NCBI RefSeq assembly: GCF_002863865.1 | Contig: NZ_CP022684.1 | Location: forward strand, 2,447,501-2,511,500 | Reading direction: 5' to 3' | Length of the DNA stretch: 64,000 nucleotides | Source of the DNA: Ketobacter alkanivorans | Lineage (GTDB): Bacteria > Pseudomonadota > Gammaproteobacteria > Pseudomonadales > Ketobacteraceae | Part shown: positions 1 through 8,757 of the stretch, in pieces | Layout: each line of letters begins with the position of its first letter | Position numbering within the stretch: position 1 is the stretch's first letter | Notes under the pieces: model-generated | Told to the model about the DNA's origin: nothing | What the model saw: the letters and a program-made list of their open reading frames with translations, nothing else | The model's database searches: none | Made by a program: the position numbers and the translations under genes

Positions 1-2
1 CC

Positions 3-623
3 AACCCTGAAATCGCCCGCCTGCCCAACTGGGTGATCGCCCTGGTGGCGGCAGGTGGCCTGGCGGCAGCCTTGTCCACTGCGGCGGGCCTGTTGTTGGC
101 CATTGCCTCGGCCATCTCTCACGATTTGTGCAAAGGGGTATTCATGCCCGACATCTCAGAGAAAAACGAGCTGCTGGCCAGTCGTATCGCCATGGCAGGT
201 GCCATCGGTGTGGCGGGTTACCTTGGCTTCAATCCGCCGGACTTCGCCGCCGGGACAGTGGCGCTGGCCTTCGGCTTGGCCGCATCGTCAATCTTCCCGG
301 TATTGATGATGGGCATCTTCAGCAAACGGATGAATAAGGAAGGCGCCATTGCCGGGATGATCGCGGGTATCACCGTCACCTTGCTCTACGTGTTTCAGCA
401 TAAAGGCATCATGTTTGTGGCCAGCACCGCATTCCTGGGTGATTTGCCACAAAACTGGTTCCTGGGTATCGAGCCCAACGCCTTCGGTGCCGTAGGTGCA
501 GTGGTGAACTTCGTGGTTGCTTTTGCAGTATCCCGAGTGACCCAGGCTCCGCCAGAGCATGTACAAGAGATGGTGGAAAGCATCCGCATGCCAGCTGGAG
601 CCGGTGAAGCCCAGGCCCACTGA
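3..623 (+). CDS. Sodium:solute symporter, ActP/VC_2705-like (C-terminal part)
   Basis: This is the end of a sodium:solute symporter; its 5' part lies outside the window and the reading frame is open from base 3. About 206 residues remain, with at least four hydrophobic spans, including the segment that reads ALSTAAGLLLAIASAISHD, which is typical of acetate/pyruvate-type SSS carriers (ActP and the related VC_2705 subfamily). It would import a small monocarboxylate together with sodium through the inner membrane. The context supports acetate: acs, a CrbS-like transporter-kinase and CrbR lie downstream, and in Pseudomonas an actP-like gene sits beside the same DUF294 and exonuclease genes found here at 5.3-7.8 kb. 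A clear terminator follows at 642. The exact substrate is inferred. Confidence 0.85.
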   Translation, partial: NPEIARLPNWVIALVAAGGLAAALSTAAGLLLAIASAISHDLCKGVFMPDISEKNELLASRIAMAGAIGVAGYLGFNPPDFAAGTVALAFGLAASSIFPVLMMGIFSKRMNKEGAIAGMIAGITVTLLYVFQHKGIMFVASTAFLGDLPQNWFLGIEPNAFGAVGAVVNFVVAFAVSRVTQAPPEHVQEMVESIRMPAGAGEAQAH

Positions 624-641
624 TCAACCTGCATAAGAACA

Positions 642-669
642 AAGCCCGGATTCATCCGGGCTTTTTTTT
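642..669 (+). terminator. Rho-independent terminator after the symporter
   Basis: A GC-rich stem (AAGCCCGGA pairing with TCCGGGCTT, loop TTCA) is followed at once by a run of T. It stands 18 bases after the symporter stop codon and separates that gene from the next one. Confidence 0.9.
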
Positions 670-723
670 CGGGCTGATGTACCATTGGCCCTGAAGCACG
701 ATAACCCCAAACAAGAGATCCCC

Positions 724-1215
724 ATGCTCGCAAACAAACACATTATTATCGCCATGATTGTGGCCCCTATTCTGGCCATCATCGCGTATTTTGCCACCGA
801 CGCATTCGTGGGCGAAAAAGCTCAAAAAGCGCAAGCAGGTAAATCCTACTCCCTGGTAGCCCTGCCCAACTGTCGCTACCCCAGCGGGCTCTGCACGCTT
901 AAAAATGCAGGCTTTAGCATCGAGCTGAGCGTTGCGCAGGTTGGCGTCAATGTGATGACTCTGAGCCTTAGCTCTAAACATCCGTTGCAAGGGGCCAAAG
1001 CCGCGCTGGTGACCAACAGCGATGAACTGGGCGCACCCACAAGCCTTGCCGCTACCGACAACACCAACACCCGCTGGACAATCGATTTAACCGGTGAGCA
1101 AACCGCCCAAAGCCAATTACGGGTAGTGGTCGCAGCCGCTGATGCCTTCTATTTTGGTGAGACCGGGCTTGCGTTTATCGACTACAAAACCAGCTTTGGT
1201 GAGGATTTTCGTTAA
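724..1215 (+). CDS. Small membrane-anchored protein of unknown function
   Basis: A protein of 163 residues that I do not recognise. The N-terminus has one hydrophobic segment (about residues 6-27, with the run IIIAMIVAPILAIIAYFA) that would act as an uncleaved anchor; the remaining ~135 residues would lie in the periplasm and look beta-rich. Two cysteines stand close together (LPNCRYPSGLCTL), which would allow a disulfide. The frame is open further upstream from a TTG at 685, but ATG 724 is preferred because it starts just before the membrane segment and a GAGA-type ribosome site lies 9 bases before it. It follows the symporter terminator, so it is probably transcribed by itself. It may be a partner of the transporter, but nothing in the sequence proves this. 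Confidence 0.7.
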   Translation: MLANKHIIIAMIVAPILAIIAYFATDAFVGEKAQKAQAGKSYSLVALPNCRYPSGLCTLKNAGFSIELSVAQVGVNVMTLSLSSKHPLQGAKAALVTNSDELGAPTSLAATDNTNTRWTIDLTGEQTAQSQLRVVVAAADAFYFGETGLAFIDYKTSFGEDFR

Positions 1216-1570
1216 CACTGCAAATTGTCGAAGTAGATAGATCTGTACTTGGCAAAGACGCTTTCGCAGCGATCAGCGCTCATTGTTTCAATTGCCAAAT
1301 GTTAACGCCCCTATCAGGGAAGTATGACTGCTGAATTGATACATGGGGCCCACCGACAACCAAAAAGCGTCGAAAAACTTTACACACCCATGCAAAAACC
1401 CACCCGAAATACTTATAACCGACTGTAAACCAAGGGTTTTATATCATGGCATGTGACGTGCTTCACATTTTCGGTTGTAGCTGCCCGGTTTCTGATCTTT
1501 CCTTCGGGCCGCACGCAGCACTTCATTCGTTTCAATTTGCGACCAATTTAAATCATTTGGGGTATTAACC
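1216..1570 (+). other. Intergenic leader upstream of the PEP-CTERM gene
   Basis: About 355 bases without a gene. The last 120 bases hold a good sigma-54-type promoter match (separate entry) and a stretch of about 100 bases that would be the untranslated leader. I looked for a cyclic-di-GMP riboswitch because of the run GCTGCCCGGTTTCTGA near 1481, but the rest of the conserved core is missing. Nothing else is clear. Confidence 0.5.
1447..1462 (+). promoter_or_regulatory. Candidate sigma-54 promoter for the PEP-CTERM gene
   Basis: The sequence TGGCATGTGACGTGCT fits the -24/-12 consensus TGGCACG-N4-TTGC: the GG and GC pairs are exactly 10 bases apart and only two consensus positions differ. Transcription would start near 1474, giving a leader of about 97 bases before ATG 1571. 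This agrees with the known PrsK/PrsR-sigma-54 control of many PEP-CTERM genes; no PrsR gene is in the window. Confidence 0.6.
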
Positions 1571-2332
1571 ATGACCCAACTAGTCAAGTATTGCCTGCAA
1601 GGCTTTGCGCTGGCAGCAATGATGACCTTCGGAAGCCTGAGCCAAGCTCTGGTAATTTCCGATTCATCCAGTTTCAACACAGGTACTGCTTATACAAGCA
1701 CAGCCTGGAGCACCGGCAACACGTATAATCGAAACACCAACTACGGCTACACCAGCCTGAACGGATTCGATTCCAGCCTGGGTGTACTGACGGGCGTTAC
1801 TGTTAGCTACAACACCAACGGCGTAGTACGGGGCAACATCTCTGTATACGATCCTTCAGACTGCTGGGCATTCTGCGAAGACGACGTTTATGGTGTCGGC
1901 TATGTTCGCGGCACCTTCGGCCTGGATCTGTACAGCCCCAACCTGGGCTACAACCCAAGCACCAGCCGTACGCTGTCAGTATCCTGCTCCGCCAGCGATG
2001 GTGATTGCAACGGTCATTATTCTGATTACACCAACTACCTGAACGGCACCTTGTTCTCAACTACCGATGCCGGCCTGTTGACTTACTTCCTGGATAATAC
2101 CCTGCAGCTGAGAGCCAGCTCCATGACTGAAGCCGCTACCACCAACTGCGCAGACGACGAAGATCGCTGCCGCACCTATGGTGACAGCTGGTTCTCCGGT
2201 AGTGTATTCGTTGAGTACATTTACGACGAATTCCCCACGCCTCCTCCACCGGCCGCCAATGTACCAGAGCCTGCTTCACTGGCACTGCTGGGCCTGGGTC
2301 TGTTAGGTCTGGGTCTGCGTCGCAAGAAGTAA
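1571..2332 (+). CDS. PEP-CTERM sorting-domain protein
   Basis: A secreted protein of 253 residues. An N-terminal signal peptide (residues 1 to about 26, ending SLSQA) is followed by a Ser/Thr/Asn/Tyr-rich beta-type body with several cysteines, and a C-terminal sorting signal: the VPEP motif, a glycine/leucine membrane helix (LALLGLGLLGLGL) and a final RRKK. Such proteins are recognised by EpsH-type exosortases, cut at the VPEP region and placed on the cell surface or in the exopolysaccharide matrix. No exosortase is present here, so the enzyme must be elsewhere in the genome. The body matches no domain I know. A GGGG ribosome site lies 9 bases before the ATG. It probably forms its own transcription unit between the sigma-54-like promoter and the hairpin at 2354. 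Confidence 0.9.
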   Translation: MTQLVKYCLQGFALAAMMTFGSLSQALVISDSSSFNTGTAYTSTAWSTGNTYNRNTNYGYTSLNGFDSSLGVLTGVTVSYNTNGVVRGNISVYDPSDCWAFCEDDVYGVGYVRGTFGLDLYSPNLGYNPSTSRTLSVSCSASDGDCNGHYSDYTNYLNGTLFSTTDAGLLTYFLDNTLQLRASSMTEAATTNCADDEDRCRTYGDSWFSGSVFVEYIYDEFPTPPPPAANVPEPASLALLGLGLLGLGLRRKK

Positions 2333-2353
2333 GATCGTTCAAGCAGTAAGATC

Positions 2354-2382
2354 AGGGGGGCTGAAAATTTCAACCCCCCTTA
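2354..2382. terminator. Strong hairpin between convergent genes
   Basis: A seven-base AGGGGGG stem pairs with CCCCCCT, with an inner TGAAA/TTTCA pairing. It lies between the stop of the PEP-CTERM gene and the stop of the opposing permease gene, so it probably ends transcription from both sides. The T-run is weak. Confidence 0.75.
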
Positions 2383-2413
2383 GTTTGTGACCGGCTACGT
2401 TTGTGACGGGCTA

Positions 2414-3175
2414 CTACGTTTTCAGGCGATAGCCGGTTTTAAAAATCCACCATACTGCACCAAGGCACAGCAGCAAAAACAACGCAGTCATCCCCAGACT
2501 GACCACCACATTCACATCCGCCACGCCATAAAAACTCCAGCGAAAGCCACTGATCAGATACACCACCGGGTTAAACAGCGTAATGGTTTGCCAGATTGGC
2601 GGCAGCATACTGATGGAGTAAAAACTCCCACCCAAAAACGCCAGTGGCGTAATCACCATAAGGGGGATCAATTGCAGTTTTTCAAAGCTGTCCGCCCACA
2701 CGCCGATGATGAAACCAAACAGGCTGAAGGTAATGGAAGTCAGAATCAAAAAACCCACCATCCATACAGGGTGATCAATGTGATAATCGACAAAAAAACG
2801 CGCCGTCACTAAAATCAGCGCCCCCACGATCAGCGACTTGGTGGCAGCCGCCCCCACGTAACCCATAACAATTTCTACAAAGGATACCGGCGCCGACAGC
2901 ACCTCATATATGGTGCCGGAAAAGCGCGGAAAGTAGATACCAAATGAGGCATTGGAAATACTTTGGGTTAGCAGAGTAAACATTACCAACCCTGGAATAA
3001 TAAATGCGCCGTATTCGATTCCATCGATGGCCACCATGCGTGAGCCGATGGCTGAACCAAACACGATAAAATAGAGTGACGTCGATAGCACCGGTGATGC
3101 AATGCTCTGCATCAACGTGCGCCAGGTACGGGCCATTTCAAATTTATAGATGGCTCGAATTGCGTAGAAATTCAT
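2414..3175 (-). CDS. yadH: ABC-2 type exporter permease (YadH-like)
   Basis: An inner-membrane permease of 253 residues with about six hydrophobic spans, belonging to the ABC-2 (DrrB/YadH) family. It would form the transport channel with the ATPase encoded just upstream. The N-terminus ([20 protein letters not shown]) is the usual amphipathic entry helix of this family, and [12 protein letters not shown] near the end is a typical family segment. Its start codon overlaps the stop of the ATPase gene by four bases (ATGA at 3172-3175), which shows that the two are translated together. The substrate is not known; family members export lipids, drugs or polysaccharides. Confidence 0.9.
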   Translation of the reverse strand: MNFYAIRAIYKFEMARTWRTLMQSIASPVLSTSLYFIVFGSAIGSRMVAIDGIEYGAFIIPGLVMFTLLTQSISNASFGIYFPRFSGTIYEVLSAPVSFVEIVMGYVGAAATKSLIVGALILVTARFFVDYHIDHPVWMVGFLILTSITFSLFGFIIGVWADSFEKLQLIPLMVITPLAFLGGSFYSISMLPPIWQTITLFNPVVYLISGFRWSFYGVADVNVVVSLGMTALFLLLCLGAVWWIFKTGYRLKT

Positions 3176-4110
3176 GCTTGCTCCTTTCTCGATTCGTGCA
3201 CCAGGTTCACAAATATTTCCTCCAGCGAGCTTTCACTGGAATGCAGATCCCGAAAATCAATACCGTGCTGGTTAAGGCGTCGCAGCACTTCGGCAATACC
3301 GGTCTGCTCACTCTGCACATCAAAGGTGTACGTCAGGCTACTGCCATCATCAGATAGTGCCAGCGGATACGATGCCAGCGCTTCCGGGATCGTCTCAAGG
3401 GGTTGCTGCAAATAAAGGGTAAGCTGCTTTTTACCCAGCTTATGCATCAACGCCTGTTTTTCTTCCACCAGTACCAATTCGCCTTTATTGATGACGCCGA
3501 TTCGATCCGCCATCTCTTCCGCTTCTTCGATGTAGTGAGTGGTTAATATGATGGTTACACCCTGGCTGCGCAGCTCCCGCACCATCTCCCACATATCACG
3601 ACGCAGTTCAACATCAACCCCTGCCGTGGGCTCGTCCAGAAACAGAATCTTCGGCTCATGTGATAACGCTTTGGCAATCAGCACGCGCCGTTTCATTCCA
3701 CCAGACAGCTCCATAATACGGTTGCCGCGCTTATCCCACAGCGACAAGGCCTTCAGCACTTTCTCAATGTGCGCATCATCGCGCGGCTTGCCGTACAAAC
3801 CACGACTGAAGGACACTGCATTCCATACGCTCTCGAACGCGTCGGTGGAAAGCTCTTGCGGTACCAAGCCGATAATAGAACGGGCAGCACGGAAATCTTT
3901 CACGACATCAAAGCCGTCGGCCAGCACCTGACCAGAACCAGGATTTACAATACCGCAGATAATGCTGATCAACGTGGTTTTACCCGCACCGTTGGGGCCA
4001 AGCAGGGCGAAAATTTCGCCACGCTGAATATCCAGACTGATATCCTTCAGTGCCTGAAAACCACCTTCATACACCTTGGAAAGATTGCGAACAGAAATAA
4101 CAGGTTGCAC
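3172..4110 (-). CDS. yadG: ABC exporter ATP-binding protein (YadG-like)
   Basis: ATPase of an ABC-2 exporter, 312 residues. The Walker A motif (GPNGAGKTT), the signature (LSGGMKRR) and Walker B ([10 protein letters not shown]) are all intact, followed by the H-loop (TTHYIEE). A C-terminal extension of about 80 residues is as in the YadG/CcmA-like group. The frame is open further upstream, but GTG 4110 is chosen because GGAGAC stands five bases before it and the protein then starts at the usual place ([15 protein letters not shown]); the upstream extension has no family character. It forms an operon with the permease gene, overlapping by four bases, and is divergent from the hydrolase gene at 4312 with a 200-base shared promoter region. 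Confidence 0.92.
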   Translation of the reverse strand: MQPVISVRNLSKVYEGGFQALKDISLDIQRGEIFALLGPNGAGKTTLISIICGIVNPGSGQVLADGFDVVKDFRAARSIIGLVPQELSTDAFESVWNAVSFSRGLYGKPRDDAHIEKVLKALSLWDKRGNRIMELSGGMKRRVLIAKALSHEPKILFLDEPTAGVDVELRRDMWEMVRELRSQGVTIILTTHYIEEAEEMADRIGVINKGELVLVEEKQALMHKLGKKQLTLYLQQPLETIPEALASYPLALSDDGSSLTYTFDVQSEQTGIAEVLRRLNQHGIDFRDLHSSESSLEEIFVNLVHESRKEQA

Positions 4111-4311
4111 GGTGTCTCCCTTCTTGAATGTTATGTGGCGACCATCACCAACCTTGGCAAGCCTAACAGAGCACCCTAAAAATCGACAGGTGCATTTGTG
4201 ACAAGACGCCTTGCAAAAATCAGGCGCTATGGTCAAGGATTCGGCACCTCCTGCCATGTTAGGATTCCCTGCATATTTACTCAGTTGCGCACACAGTGCC
4301 CGGAATCAACC

Positions 4312-5226
4312 ATGACCAACCAAACCACACAATGGACTCGACAAGATATCCGTTTTGCAAGTGATGACAGTTTCTGCGCTGGCTGGCTCTATCTACCATC
4401 CGAAGGCAGCAAGCCCAGGCCTGCTGTGATTTTGGGGCACGGTCTGGGTGCCCTGAAGGAAATGGGGCTGGAACCCTATGCCGAAGCCTTTGCCAATGCG
4501 GGCTATGTCGTGGTGGTGTTTGATTATCGCCATTTTGGTGAAAGTGGCGGCAAGCCACGGCAATTGTTGGATATCAAGCATCAGCTCACTGACTGGAAGG
4601 CAGCGCTGGCCTATGTGCGGGCACTGGATCAGGTAAACCCGGAGCAGGTGGCCATTTTCGGCAGCTCGTTTGGAGGTGGTCACGTGATCATCACCGCCGC
4701 CGAAGACGCTAAAGTGGCAGCGGCTATCGCACAATGTCCATTCACCAATGGTATTGCGTCCGCTTTTACTCTAGGCCCACTGGGTTTGGCCAAGGTGGGG
4801 ATGTTATCCGCGATGGATACGGCAGGCAGCCTGCTTGGACTGAAACCCGGCATGATCAACTTGGCAGGCCCACCTCATTCCGCTGCACTGATGAATGCAC
4901 CCGATGTGGTTTCCGGATACCAGGCCATGGTGCCTGATGGCTTGCAACATGGGGACAAAGTCGCCGCGCGTGTAGGGCTTGCCATCAGCCGACACTTTCC
5001 AGGCCACTATGCCAAAAAGGTACGCTGTCCAATTCTGTTTGCAATCTGTGAGCACGACACAGTGGCCCCGGCAGGCCCCACTATTCGCTACGCCAGGCAA
5101 GCACCCAAAGGTGAGCTGGTGAGCTATCCCATCGGGCATTTTGATATCTATCTGGGTGAGGCATTCGCCAACGCAATTGCCGACCAATTAGCGTTTTTAC
5201 AGAAACATGTGCCGGTTACGCCATAA
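4312..5226 (+). CDS. Alpha/beta hydrolase
   Basis: A cytoplasmic alpha/beta-fold hydrolase of 304 residues. The oxyanion segment GHGLG (about residue 44), the nucleophile elbow GSSFGG (Ser near residue 118), the acid in CEHDTVAP (near 247) and the histidine in GHFDIY (near 275) form a complete triad in the normal order. It resembles the dienelactone hydrolase/esterase branch with a helical cap between 140 and 225. The open frame extends to 4198, but ATG 4312 gives the normal start for the family. It is divergent from the ABC exporter genes. The substrate cannot be read from the sequence; an esterase or acyl-peptidase activity is likely. Confidence 0.85.
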   Translation: MTNQTTQWTRQDIRFASDDSFCAGWLYLPSEGSKPRPAVILGHGLGALKEMGLEPYAEAFANAGYVVVVFDYRHFGESGGKPRQLLDIKHQLTDWKAALAYVRALDQVNPEQVAIFGSSFGGGHVIITAAEDAKVAAAIAQCPFTNGIASAFTLGPLGLAKVGMLSAMDTAGSLLGLKPGMINLAGPPHSAALMNAPDVVSGYQAMVPDGLQHGDKVAARVGLAISRHFPGHYAKKVRCPILFAICEHDTVAPAGPTIRYARQAPKGELVSYPIGHFDIYLGEAFANAIADQLAFLQKHVPVTP

Positions 5227-5297
5227 CCCACCAAAGTCTAATCGCCGTTAAGTGGCTGATCCGCTAAGCTAAACAGATAAACACTGCGGTGATTCAC

Positions 5298-7151
5298 ATG
5301 ACTAACGACCCTAATCAGCCGGAAATACAGGCCGTCGCGGATTTTCTGCGGGCCTGTTTACCCTTTAGTGAGCTGCCTGAACCTGCCCTGCAACAAACTG
5401 CCCGGCACATCCAGATCACCTATGTGCGCGCCGAGCAGCGCTTCAATGCCGATAAGGACGATTACGCCTTGCGGATATTGCGTTCTGGCGCAGTGGAAAT
5501 TCGCAGCAGCACCAACCAACTGATGGATAAACTGGGAGAGGGGGAAAGCTTTAACATCCACGGTTTGAACGTGGGGGATGAAGGCGTGTTCGCCAAAGTC
5601 ATCGAAGACAGCCTGATCTACAACCTGCCTCGCGTTCACTACGAAAACCTGCGGGCCGAGTTTCGCGATTTTGATCGCCACTTTCACAGTCAGCGCAGTC
5701 GTCGCTTGCGTCGGGCGGCGCGGTATCAACCCAATACCAATATGATGCTGCTACCCATCGAGGGCCTGATCAGTCGTGATCCACTTAGCCTCAGTGCCGA
5801 CACCACGCTGCAGCAAGCTGCCGTAGCCATGTCCGAACGCCGTGTTTCTTCAGTTTTGATCATGGATGAAGACGCATTACAAGGCATAGTGACCGACCGG
5901 GATCTACGCACCCGCGCCATCGCCAAAGGCCTGCCTTTGGACACCCCATTGGCGCAGATCATGACACCACAACCCCAAAACATAGACATTAGCGCATCGT
6001 TGTTTGATGCCATTCTGCAAATGACTCAGCAAGGTATTCATCATCTGCCGGTGATGCAAAATAACCAGTTGGTCGGCATCCTTACTTCGTCCGATCTGAT
6101 GCTGGCCCGCCGTGACGACCCGGTGTACTTAGTGCAACATCTGTCGCGACAGACCGACACAAACGCTATGCGGGCGGTCATCGACACTTTGCCCAATCTG
6201 TTGGTGGAAGTGATCAAAGGCGGCATGCGCGCACATCAAATCAGTCGGGTTTTGACTGCCATCAGTGACACCCTTTGTTGCCGACTGATCGAACTGGCAA
6301 TTGAAAAGCTGGGGCCAGCCCCGGTGCCATTTTGCTGGTTGGGATTTGGGTCTCAGGCCCGAGGAGAACAGCTAATCGGCGCGGATCAGGATAACGGGCT
6401 GCTCATACACGACAGCGCCACAGAACTGGATCTAACCTGGTTCCAAATGCTGGCGGATTTTGTGTGCGATGGTTTGAATGAGTGCGGCTATCCCTACTGT
6501 AACGGCAAAGTCATGGCCACCACTGATTCCTGGCGACAGCGCTTGCAGGGCTGGAAGGATACCGTCGATCACTGGACCCGCACCCCCACACCGGATGCGG
6601 TCATGCGTGTATCTATATTCTTTGACCTGCGCGCTGTGTATGGTGATCAAAGTCTTTGCCAACAGCTGCAGGCTCATATGCTTAAACGCACGCAGAAAGA
6701 CACCATATTCCTGGCAGCGCTGGCGGCAAATGTGTTGGAGCAAACTCCACCGCTGGGTCTGTTTCGTCGTTTTGTGGTGGAGCGCAACGGTGATCACCGA
6801 GATGAGTTCGACATCAAGAAGCGGGGCATCATGCCCATCGTGGATTTGGTGCGTATTCAATCATTGGCCCATGGCGTGGCTGCCGTCAACACCCGCGAGC
6901 GTTTGCAACAACTTATGTTAAAAAAAGTATTCACCATTGCCGATGGCCGTAACCTGCAGGATGCCTTTGATAGCATTCAACAACTACGGGTAGAAAACCA
7001 GAGCCATCAAATTGCTAACGGCAATCAAGCCAGTAATTATATCAATCCTAAAGATCTGCCCGAGCTGGAACGCAAACATCTGAAAGATGCCTTCAGAGTT
7101 GTGCACGATTCCCAGGAAGCCCTGCGCAGCCGCTATCGACAAGGCATGTGA
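5298..7151 (+). CDS. cNMP-binding / CBS pair / DUF294 nucleotidyltransferase-like protein
   Basis: A regulatory protein of about 617 residues with four parts: a cyclic-nucleotide-binding-like domain (about 15-120), a pair of CBS domains (about 150-275), a DUF294 nucleotidyltransferase-like domain with the motif GFGSQARGEQ followed by GADQDNG (about 348-368), which is GlnD-like, and the DUF294 C-terminal helical domain. It may sense a nucleotide and modify a protein or nucleotide. Its stop overlaps the beginning of the exonuclease gene. In Pseudomonas and Vibrio relatives this gene and the exonuclease gene lie beside the acetate symporter and acs, so a role in acetate metabolism control is inferred. 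A GTG nine bases upstream (5289) is an alternative start. Confidence 0.9.
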   Translation: MTNDPNQPEIQAVADFLRACLPFSELPEPALQQTARHIQITYVRAEQRFNADKDDYALRILRSGAVEIRSSTNQLMDKLGEGESFNIHGLNVGDEGVFAKVIEDSLIYNLPRVHYENLRAEFRDFDRHFHSQRSRRLRRAARYQPNTNMMLLPIEGLISRDPLSLSADTTLQQAAVAMSERRVSSVLIMDEDALQGIVTDRDLRTRAIAKGLPLDTPLAQIMTPQPQNIDISASLFDAILQMTQQGIHHLPVMQNNQLVGILTSSDLMLARRDDPVYLVQHLSRQTDTNAMRAVIDTLPNLLVEVIKGGMRAHQISRVLTAISDTLCCRLIELAIEKLGPAPVPFCWLGFGSQARGEQLIGADQDNGLLIHDSATELDLTWFQMLADFVCDGLNECGYPYCNGKVMATTDSWRQRLQGWKDTVDHWTRTPTPDAVMRVSIFFDLRAVYGDQSLCQQLQAHMLKRTQKDTIFLAALAANVLEQTPPLGLFRRFVVERNGDHRDEFDIKKRGIMPIVDLVRIQSLAHGVAAVNTRERLQQLMLKKVFTIADGRNLQDAFDSIQQLRVENQSHQIANGNQASNYINPKDLPELERKHLKDAFRVVHDSQEALRSRYRQGM

Positions 7152-7153
7152 AG

Positions 7154-7780
7154 ATGAAACGAGTGTGGTTGGCCTTACAGCGACGCTGGTGGCAACATAA
7201 AACCCACTACGCTCCACTTAAGGCACTGCTGTCTGAACCTCTTTCCCGCACAGAATTTGCCGACACCCGCTATGTGGTGATTGATCTTGAAACCACAGCC
7301 CTTGACGCCGGTAAGGGTGAAATCGCCAGCATTGCCTGGGTCGTCATCGAGGGCGGCGCCATTCATTTGAGTCAGTCACGCTATTATCATGTGGCGCTGG
7401 AGAAAGGAGTGGGGCAAAGCGCAGTGTTCCATCACCTTACGGATACCGATTTAATGCAGGGGGTTCCTATTGAGATCGCCATGTCTGCTTTATTGGCCGA
7501 CCTCCCCGGCAGTACGTTGGTGTTTCACAATGCCCAATTGGATATGAGCTTTATCAACAAAGCATGTCGTTCCCTGTGGGGGGCACCACTGCTGCTGCCG
7601 GTTGAAGATACCCTGCAACTGGAGCATAAAAAGCTTTCCCGCCAAACCGAGATGGTTCGGCCTGGGGCGCTACGCCTGTTTCAATGCCGACAACGATACG
7701 GCCTGCCGGATGTCAGCCTGCATGACGCTTTAGGGGATGCACTGGCGACCGCTGAATTATGGCTGGCAATGAACGGCTGA
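7154..7780 (+). CDS. DnaQ-family 3'-5' exonuclease
   Basis: A 208-residue DEDDh exonuclease related to the epsilon subunit of DNA polymerase III. The three exonuclease motifs are present: DLETTALD (Exo I), FHNAQLDMSF (Exo II) and HDALGDALATAEL (Exo III with the catalytic His and Asp). It has a basic N-terminal tail (KRVWLALQRRWWQH) before the domain. It is short and lacks the polymerase-binding C-terminus of true DnaQ, so it is a stand-alone nuclease and may act on RNA or DNA. It is directly coupled to the DUF294 gene; a GTG at 7148 overlapping the previous stop is the alternative start, while ATG 7154 has AAGG nine bases upstream. Confidence 0.9.
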   Translation: MKRVWLALQRRWWQHKTHYAPLKALLSEPLSRTEFADTRYVVIDLETTALDAGKGEIASIAWVVIEGGAIHLSQSRYYHVALEKGVGQSAVFHHLTDTDLMQGVPIEIAMSALLADLPGSTLVFHNAQLDMSFINKACRSLWGAPLLLPVEDTLQLEHKKLSRQTEMVRPGALRLFQCRQRYGLPDVSLHDALGDALATAELWLAMNG

Positions 7781-7863
7781 TCTGTGTATTGCCGCGCAAA
7801 TGCCTATACAATAGCCACATCACTACCGCCCTCTACACCCATATCGCTCAACCGAGGTTTTTT

Positions 7864-8718
7864 ATGTTGCACCGCTGCCGCTCCCTTGTAATAACGCTGT
7901 TTGCTCTGCTGTCTATCTTGAGTGGTTGCGCACAGCTAAACAGCAACGCCTTCAAAAGCGTAGTGAAAGAACCCACCGTAAAAGTGCAAAACATATCGGT
8001 GAGCCACGTAAATCTTGATTCCGTCGGCCTGAATCTAACCATGAATGTATCGAACCCTAACAGCTACAGCCTGGCCCTGGCGGGTTATGACTATCGCATT
8101 CGTTTCAACGATCGGGAGCTGGTTAAAGGCAGTACCGATAAGGGGTTCAGTGTACCCGCCAAGCAGTCCAGCGTGGTGCAGGTGCCTTTCACCATCGGTT
8201 TTAGCGAGGTGATGCAGCTGCTGGATTCAATGGGTGACAGCAACATTCTGCGCTATGAAGTGGATGCGGACATGCGGCTGGACGCACCGGTACTGAACTT
8301 GTTCAATATCAAAAGTCACAAGAAAGGTGACATCGCCATTCCACAATTGCCAGAGGTGTCTTTTGGCGATCTGAAAGTCAAAAGTCTTAACTTTACCCAG
8401 GCCAGCTTTGAACTGGAAATGAACGTGCGCAACCCCAATACGTTCGGCGTGGATTTGAGAGATATCAATTATCAGTTCAGCATGGGCGGTCAGAAATGGT
8501 TCGATGGCCGCATCGACCAGACTGTGAGACTAAGTGAAAAACAAACCACCACCGTAAAAATACCGGTTACTGTCAGCCTGATGAAACTGGGGAGCGGCGC
8601 ATTAAATGCGATTCGCAGTGGCGACTTCAGTGATTACGCACTGGATGCCAATTTCAATGTGGACAGCTCCTACCCCGCCCTCAACAACCTGAACATTCCC
8701 ATTCACTATGCCCCCTGA
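7864..8718 (+). CDS. LEA type-2 (WHy) domain lipoprotein
   Basis: A lipoprotein of 284 residues with lipobox LSGC (lipid-modified Cys22). Two tandem LEA14/WHy-type domains follow, about residues 38-150 and 165-280; each begins with a similar pattern (MNVSNPNSYSLALAGYDYRI and MNVRNPNTFGVDLRDINYQF), which shows an internal duplication. Family members are periplasmic, desiccation- or stress-related beta-sandwich proteins; a function for this bacterial form is not established. ATG 7864 is selected because the frame's earlier start would put about 35 residues before the signal peptide. It has its own leader of about 80 bases after the exonuclease gene. Confidence 0.85.
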   Translation: MLHRCRSLVITLFALLSILSGCAQLNSNAFKSVVKEPTVKVQNISVSHVNLDSVGLNLTMNVSNPNSYSLALAGYDYRIRFNDRELVKGSTDKGFSVPAKQSSVVQVPFTIGFSEVMQLLDSMGDSNILRYEVDADMRLDAPVLNLFNIKSHKKGDIAIPQLPEVSFGDLKVKSLNFTQASFELEMNVRNPNTFGVDLRDINYQFSMGGQKWFDGRIDQTVRLSEKQTTTVKIPVTVSLMKLGSGALNAIRSGDFSDYALDANFNVDSSYPALNNLNIPIHYAP

Positions 8719-8757
8719 GCCAATACCGGCCAGCAGACATATATAAAGGCATTCACT

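Noticed and set aside
1470..1520. Possible cyclic-di-GMP riboswitch before the PEP-CTERM gene
   Set aside because: Only a GCTGCCCGGTTTCTGA stretch resembles the 3' core; the 5' core with GCAAA and the tetraloop receptor is missing.
2387..2812. Open frame of 141 codons on the + strand over the YadH-like permease
   Set aside because: The minus-strand frame carries the permease spans; the + frame is a low-complexity shadow.
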